A DNA stretch of 64,000 nucleotides from NCBI GenBank assembly GCA_947494335.1, contig CANLUT010000003.1:1-64000 (forward strand). Reading direction: 5' to 3'. The translations under genes and the position numbers were made by a program. Below, piece after piece: positions 61,755 through 64,000 of this stretch (its first letter is position 1; every line of letters begins with the position of its first letter). This DNA is from Oligoflexales bacterium (GTDB lineage Bacteria > Bdellovibrionota_B > Oligoflexia > Oligoflexales > RGVZ01). The notes beneath the pieces are model-generated. The model was not told the DNA's origin and searched no databases. It worked only from the letters and a program-made list of their open reading frames with translations.

Positions 61755-62786
61755 CGTCAGAGCTAAAAGACGCTCTTGAGCAAGGCTTCCCTCGGTGGAC
61801 ATGTTGATTGTTGCGATGATGCTCGCAGTTTGGCGTTTAATAGTTTTGTCATAGCATTGATCGTAGCGGTGGATCATCAGCAATCGAATGGCATCGTGAA
61901 ACTCACGTTGCTGTACGTGAGTTAATATCTGCTGGTAAATTTCGCCCTTGATGTGTTTCTTCAGTAGCAGCATTCCGGCTTGAAACTTTGCGTCGTCCAT
62001 GTCGGACCAGGCGGGTGCATATTCAGCTGCAATATGTCGCACCCGATCCTCAAAGTCGCGTTCGATCAAAACAATGTTAGAGTCGTAAATGTGTTTGCGC
62101 AAATGCTGAGGCATTTGGATTGAGCCAATGTTTTGTTCAATCTCAACGATTATCAATGGATGATGTTTTACTTTGACGTAGGCATTCGCAAGATCGTTTT
62201 CGAATTGTTGCTGTGTTGGCTGATTGCTATTGATACTTAGGTGGCCGAGTGCGCTGCCGCGGTGTCGAGCGAGCCCTTCAAAGTCTATGACGGGGGCATT
62301 CATCGCTGCTAGGCGGTGAACCAATTCGGTTTTCCCAGAGCCTGTTCGACCATTGAGGACGATCAGCTTATGCTGTGATAGCTCGGCGATGTGTTTGAGC
62401 ACTTGATTACGGTAGGTTTTATAGCCGCCGCTAATCAGTATGGGAGTAATGCCTACAACTTCAAGCAGTTTGGCGACAGAGCCACTTCTCATGCCGCCAC
62501 GCCAGCAATGAAGAGCTATTCGACGCTCAGGTCCAGCTAAGTCTATCAATTGATCCAAAAAGGCAGGAATTTTCTCGGCAACTAGTTCAAGGCCTTGCTG
62601 AACAGCTTCGAGTTGGCCCACTTGCTTATAGGTGGTTCCTACCTGGGCGCGCTCGTCATTTGTGAATAGGGGTACATTGATTGTATGAGGCATCGCCCCA
62701 AGAGCAAATTCTCCTGGACTACGCAAATCCACAAGTTTCAGTTGACCGCCAGTGATTGCATCAAAATAATCAAAGTAAGACGACAC
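61725..62786 (-). CDS. mnmH: tRNA 2-selenouridine synthase
   Basis: A 353-residue enzyme replacing sulfur by selenium in the wobble 2-thiouridine of tRNAs, using selenophosphate. N-terminal rhodanese domain with catalytic Cys in ALHCWRGGMRSGS (about 95) and a C-terminal P-loop domain (GRTGSGKTELV, about 145). The GTG start at 62786 has AGGA 7 bases upstream. It converges with and overlaps selD, which supplies its substrate. Confidence 0.95.
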   Translation of the reverse strand: MSSYFDYFDAITGGQLKLVDLRSPGEFALGAMPHTINVPLFTNDERAQVGTTYKQVGQLEAVQQGLELVAEKIPAFLDQLIDLAGPERRIALHCWRGGMRSGSVAKLLEVVGITPILISGGYKTYRNQVLKHIAELSQHKLIVLNGRTGSGKTELVHRLAAMNAPVIDFEGLARHRGSALGHLSINSNQPTQQQFENDLANAYVKVKHHPLIIVEIEQNIGSIQMPQHLRKHIYDSNIVLIERDFEDRVRHIAAEYAPAWSDMDDAKFQAGMLLLKKHIKGEIYQQILTHVQQREFHDAIRLLMIHRYDQCYDKTIKRQTASIIATINMSTEGSLAQERLLALTSSKSHPGIG

Positions 62787-62805
62787 CTAGAAATCCTATC
62801 GACGC

Positions 62806-63231
62806 TTAGTCTAGTGATGGTACCACGTCCATGATCACATCCTCGCCAAACCTGTTTTGAAGTTGGCTACGAACGCCGTTAAAAAGTGTGATTTGAGAGG
62901 ATGGACATCCCTGACAGCCGCCACCTAATCGAATATGCGCAACTCCTGCTTCGTAGGCATCAAGGCGAGCAAATCCGGAGTGAAACGCAAGCGCCTCAGA
63001 TACCGGTCCCTCCAAGAAAAGGGCGATAGATTGAGCAACCCCGCTAAAGCGTGAGCTGGTCACTGGTTCCTCAAACTTGCCCTCGACGTTTAGCCCCAGT
63101 GCGTCCCTCATGCCCTCTTGAGCCAACTCCATGGAGTCCGCTTCAATCTTACGGCCCGACGGGACATGATGAGCGAGCCAGCGCCCTTCCGCTGTTTTGG
63201 AGATAACGACGCTTTGCAGATCTATGCTCAT
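62806..63231 (-). CDS. Nfu-type iron-sulfur scaffold protein
   Basis: A 141-residue protein: N-terminal scaffold-like region (about 1-55), followed by a NifU C-terminal-type domain with the cluster-binding CxxC in LGGGCQGCPSSQITL (about 103-118). Such proteins carry and hand over [4Fe-4S] clusters. The N-terminal part lacks an IscA-like three-Cys set, so it is Nfu-like rather than a full NfuA. It lies 19 bases upstream of mnmH's start on the same strand and may be cotranscribed with it. Confidence 0.88.
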   Translation of the reverse strand: MSIDLQSVVISKTAEGRWLAHHVPSGRKIEADSMELAQEGMRDALGLNVEGKFEEPVTSSRFSGVAQSIALFLEGPVSEALAFHSGFARLDAYEAGVAHIRLGGGCQGCPSSQITLFNGVRSQLQNRFGEDVIMDVVPSLD

Positions 63232-63391
63232 AATGTATTCCTAGTGAGGGCCTTGCCTAAAATTTAAGTGTTCTTGTGGCAAGCCATCTATATAACAGTC
63301 TGGACGACTGCGACCATTGCAAAATAATGGTAGGAAAAATATACTGTAATCAGGGACTTCGATCAAATTTGACCTTTAAAAGGGTGATGTT

Positions 63392-64000
63392 ATGCCGCAA
63401 AAATCTGCTGGTGAAAGAGAGCTTCAGGCCATAAGCGGCAAATTGGAAGAACTGATGCAGACGGTTCTTCAGCAGTTTGTGGGCTTAAAGCGGGGCCTAG
63501 ATGGTGCCGACTTCGTGCTTCTAAAGTCCATTGTTGCCGGTGATGAAAAGGTAGACGCCATTGAGCTTGATTTGGATGATCTATCGATGCTGTTTGTAGC
63601 GAATCGTGCTCCCATGGGTCAGAGTCTAAGATTCATGTTTGGTGCCATTGATGTCGCCGCAGCTCTGGAGCGCATTGGCGACTGTATCGAATACGTTGCA
63701 CGACACGCGATTGACACTAAAGAGCTAAGGACAGAGTGCGCTGACGGATGGCATTTACTTCAGGATATGACCACTAAGGCCTTTTCAGTTTATGAAAGAG
63801 CCATGACGTCAGTCAGTAATCGTGATCCCAAAATTGCCAAAACAGTCCCCGCAATGGATGACCTGGTAGATGCATTACAGGACCAGGCCTACAAGCTTGT
63901 GATTGACCGTGTACGAAAAGGTCAGCTTGATGTGGAGATGGGAATTCATCTTATTCTGATGGCAAATAAACTTGAGAGTATTGCGGACATCGCGTGCCAT
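63392..64000 (+). CDS. PhoU-like protein, 5' part (cut by the window end)
   Basis: The first 203 residues of an open reading frame that runs off the window. All-helical, with two PhoU repeats: ALERIGDCIEYVA (about 90) and NKLESIADIACH (about 192) carry the E/D-x3-D metal-binding pattern. PhoU proteins modulate phosphate transport and its sensor kinase. The ATG at 63392 follows AGGGTG by 5 bases. No phosphate-transport gene is within the window. Confidence 0.88.
   Translation, partial: MPQKSAGERELQAISGKLEELMQTVLQQFVGLKRGLDGADFVLLKSIVAGDEKVDAIELDLDDLSMLFVANRAPMGQSLRFMFGAIDVAAALERIGDCIEYVARHAIDTKELRTECADGWHLLQDMTTKAFSVYERAMTSVSNRDPKIAKTVPAMDDLVDALQDQAYKLVIDRVRKGQLDVEMGIHLILMANKLESIADIACH

Overview
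The window looks like a chromosomal segment of a Gram-negative bacterium with a large outer-membrane and lipoprotein inventory. Many lipobox lipoproteins, two FadL-like barrels, a secretin-like protein, a DUF6178-type protein and sigma-28-like promoters suggest Bdellovibrionota or another former deltaproteobacterial lineage. This placement is an inference from gene content; no 16S or marker-gene comparison was possible. Coding density is high, no gene-free stretch exceeds about 300 bases, and I saw no transposase, prophage or CRISPR array.

Layout. 1-145: the 3' end of a 5S rRNA gene and its terminator. 0.2-14 kb: mainly housekeeping genes (SDR reductase, YbiT-type ABC-F ATPase, hemE, acyl-CoA dehydrogenase, folD), plus a cysteine-repeat lipoprotein and a coiled-coil gene pair. 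14-20 kb: tRNA-Pro(TGG), a four-gene operon with a photolyase split into two genes plus DUF2256 and CPXCG zinc proteins, small oxidoreductases, two divergent DoxX-like genes and a yeast-type cytosine deaminase. A 37-bp palindromic repeat occurs twice here.

20-34 kb is the most distinctive part. Plus-strand units encode lipoproteins, FadL-like outer-membrane proteins and a secreted calcium-binding protein. They are interleaved with minus-strand genes for exported hydrolases and a papain-like protease. Each of the four plus-strand units is preceded by a sequence close to the sigma-28 (FliA) consensus. Each also carries a related AT-rich element starting a fixed 62 bp upstream of the -10 octamer. 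Two of the lipoproteins (30770 and 33230) are paralogues flanking a FadL-like protein. I read the block as a co-regulated cell-surface regulon, possibly tied to motility or a life-cycle stage. This is the best candidate here for an undescribed system.

34-54 kb returns to metabolism: lipocalin, TSUP transporter half, S1-domain protein, DMT exporter, malic enzyme with phosphotransacetylase domain, galE, glutathione-dependent formaldehyde detoxification (adhC-fghA), AI-2E transporter, M16 protease, polyprenyl diphosphate synthase, a diguanylate cyclase beside a STAS/zinc-ribbon protein, and speA. 53.5-60.5 kb: rsmD-coaD leads into a large Ig/FecR/TPR/barrel surface protein and three small paralogous lipoproteins. 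These face a four-gene mini-cluster ending in a short CpaC-like secretin. 60.7-64 kb: selD converges with mnmH (selenouridine tRNA modification), followed by an Nfu-type Fe-S scaffold and a PhoU-like gene cut by the window end.
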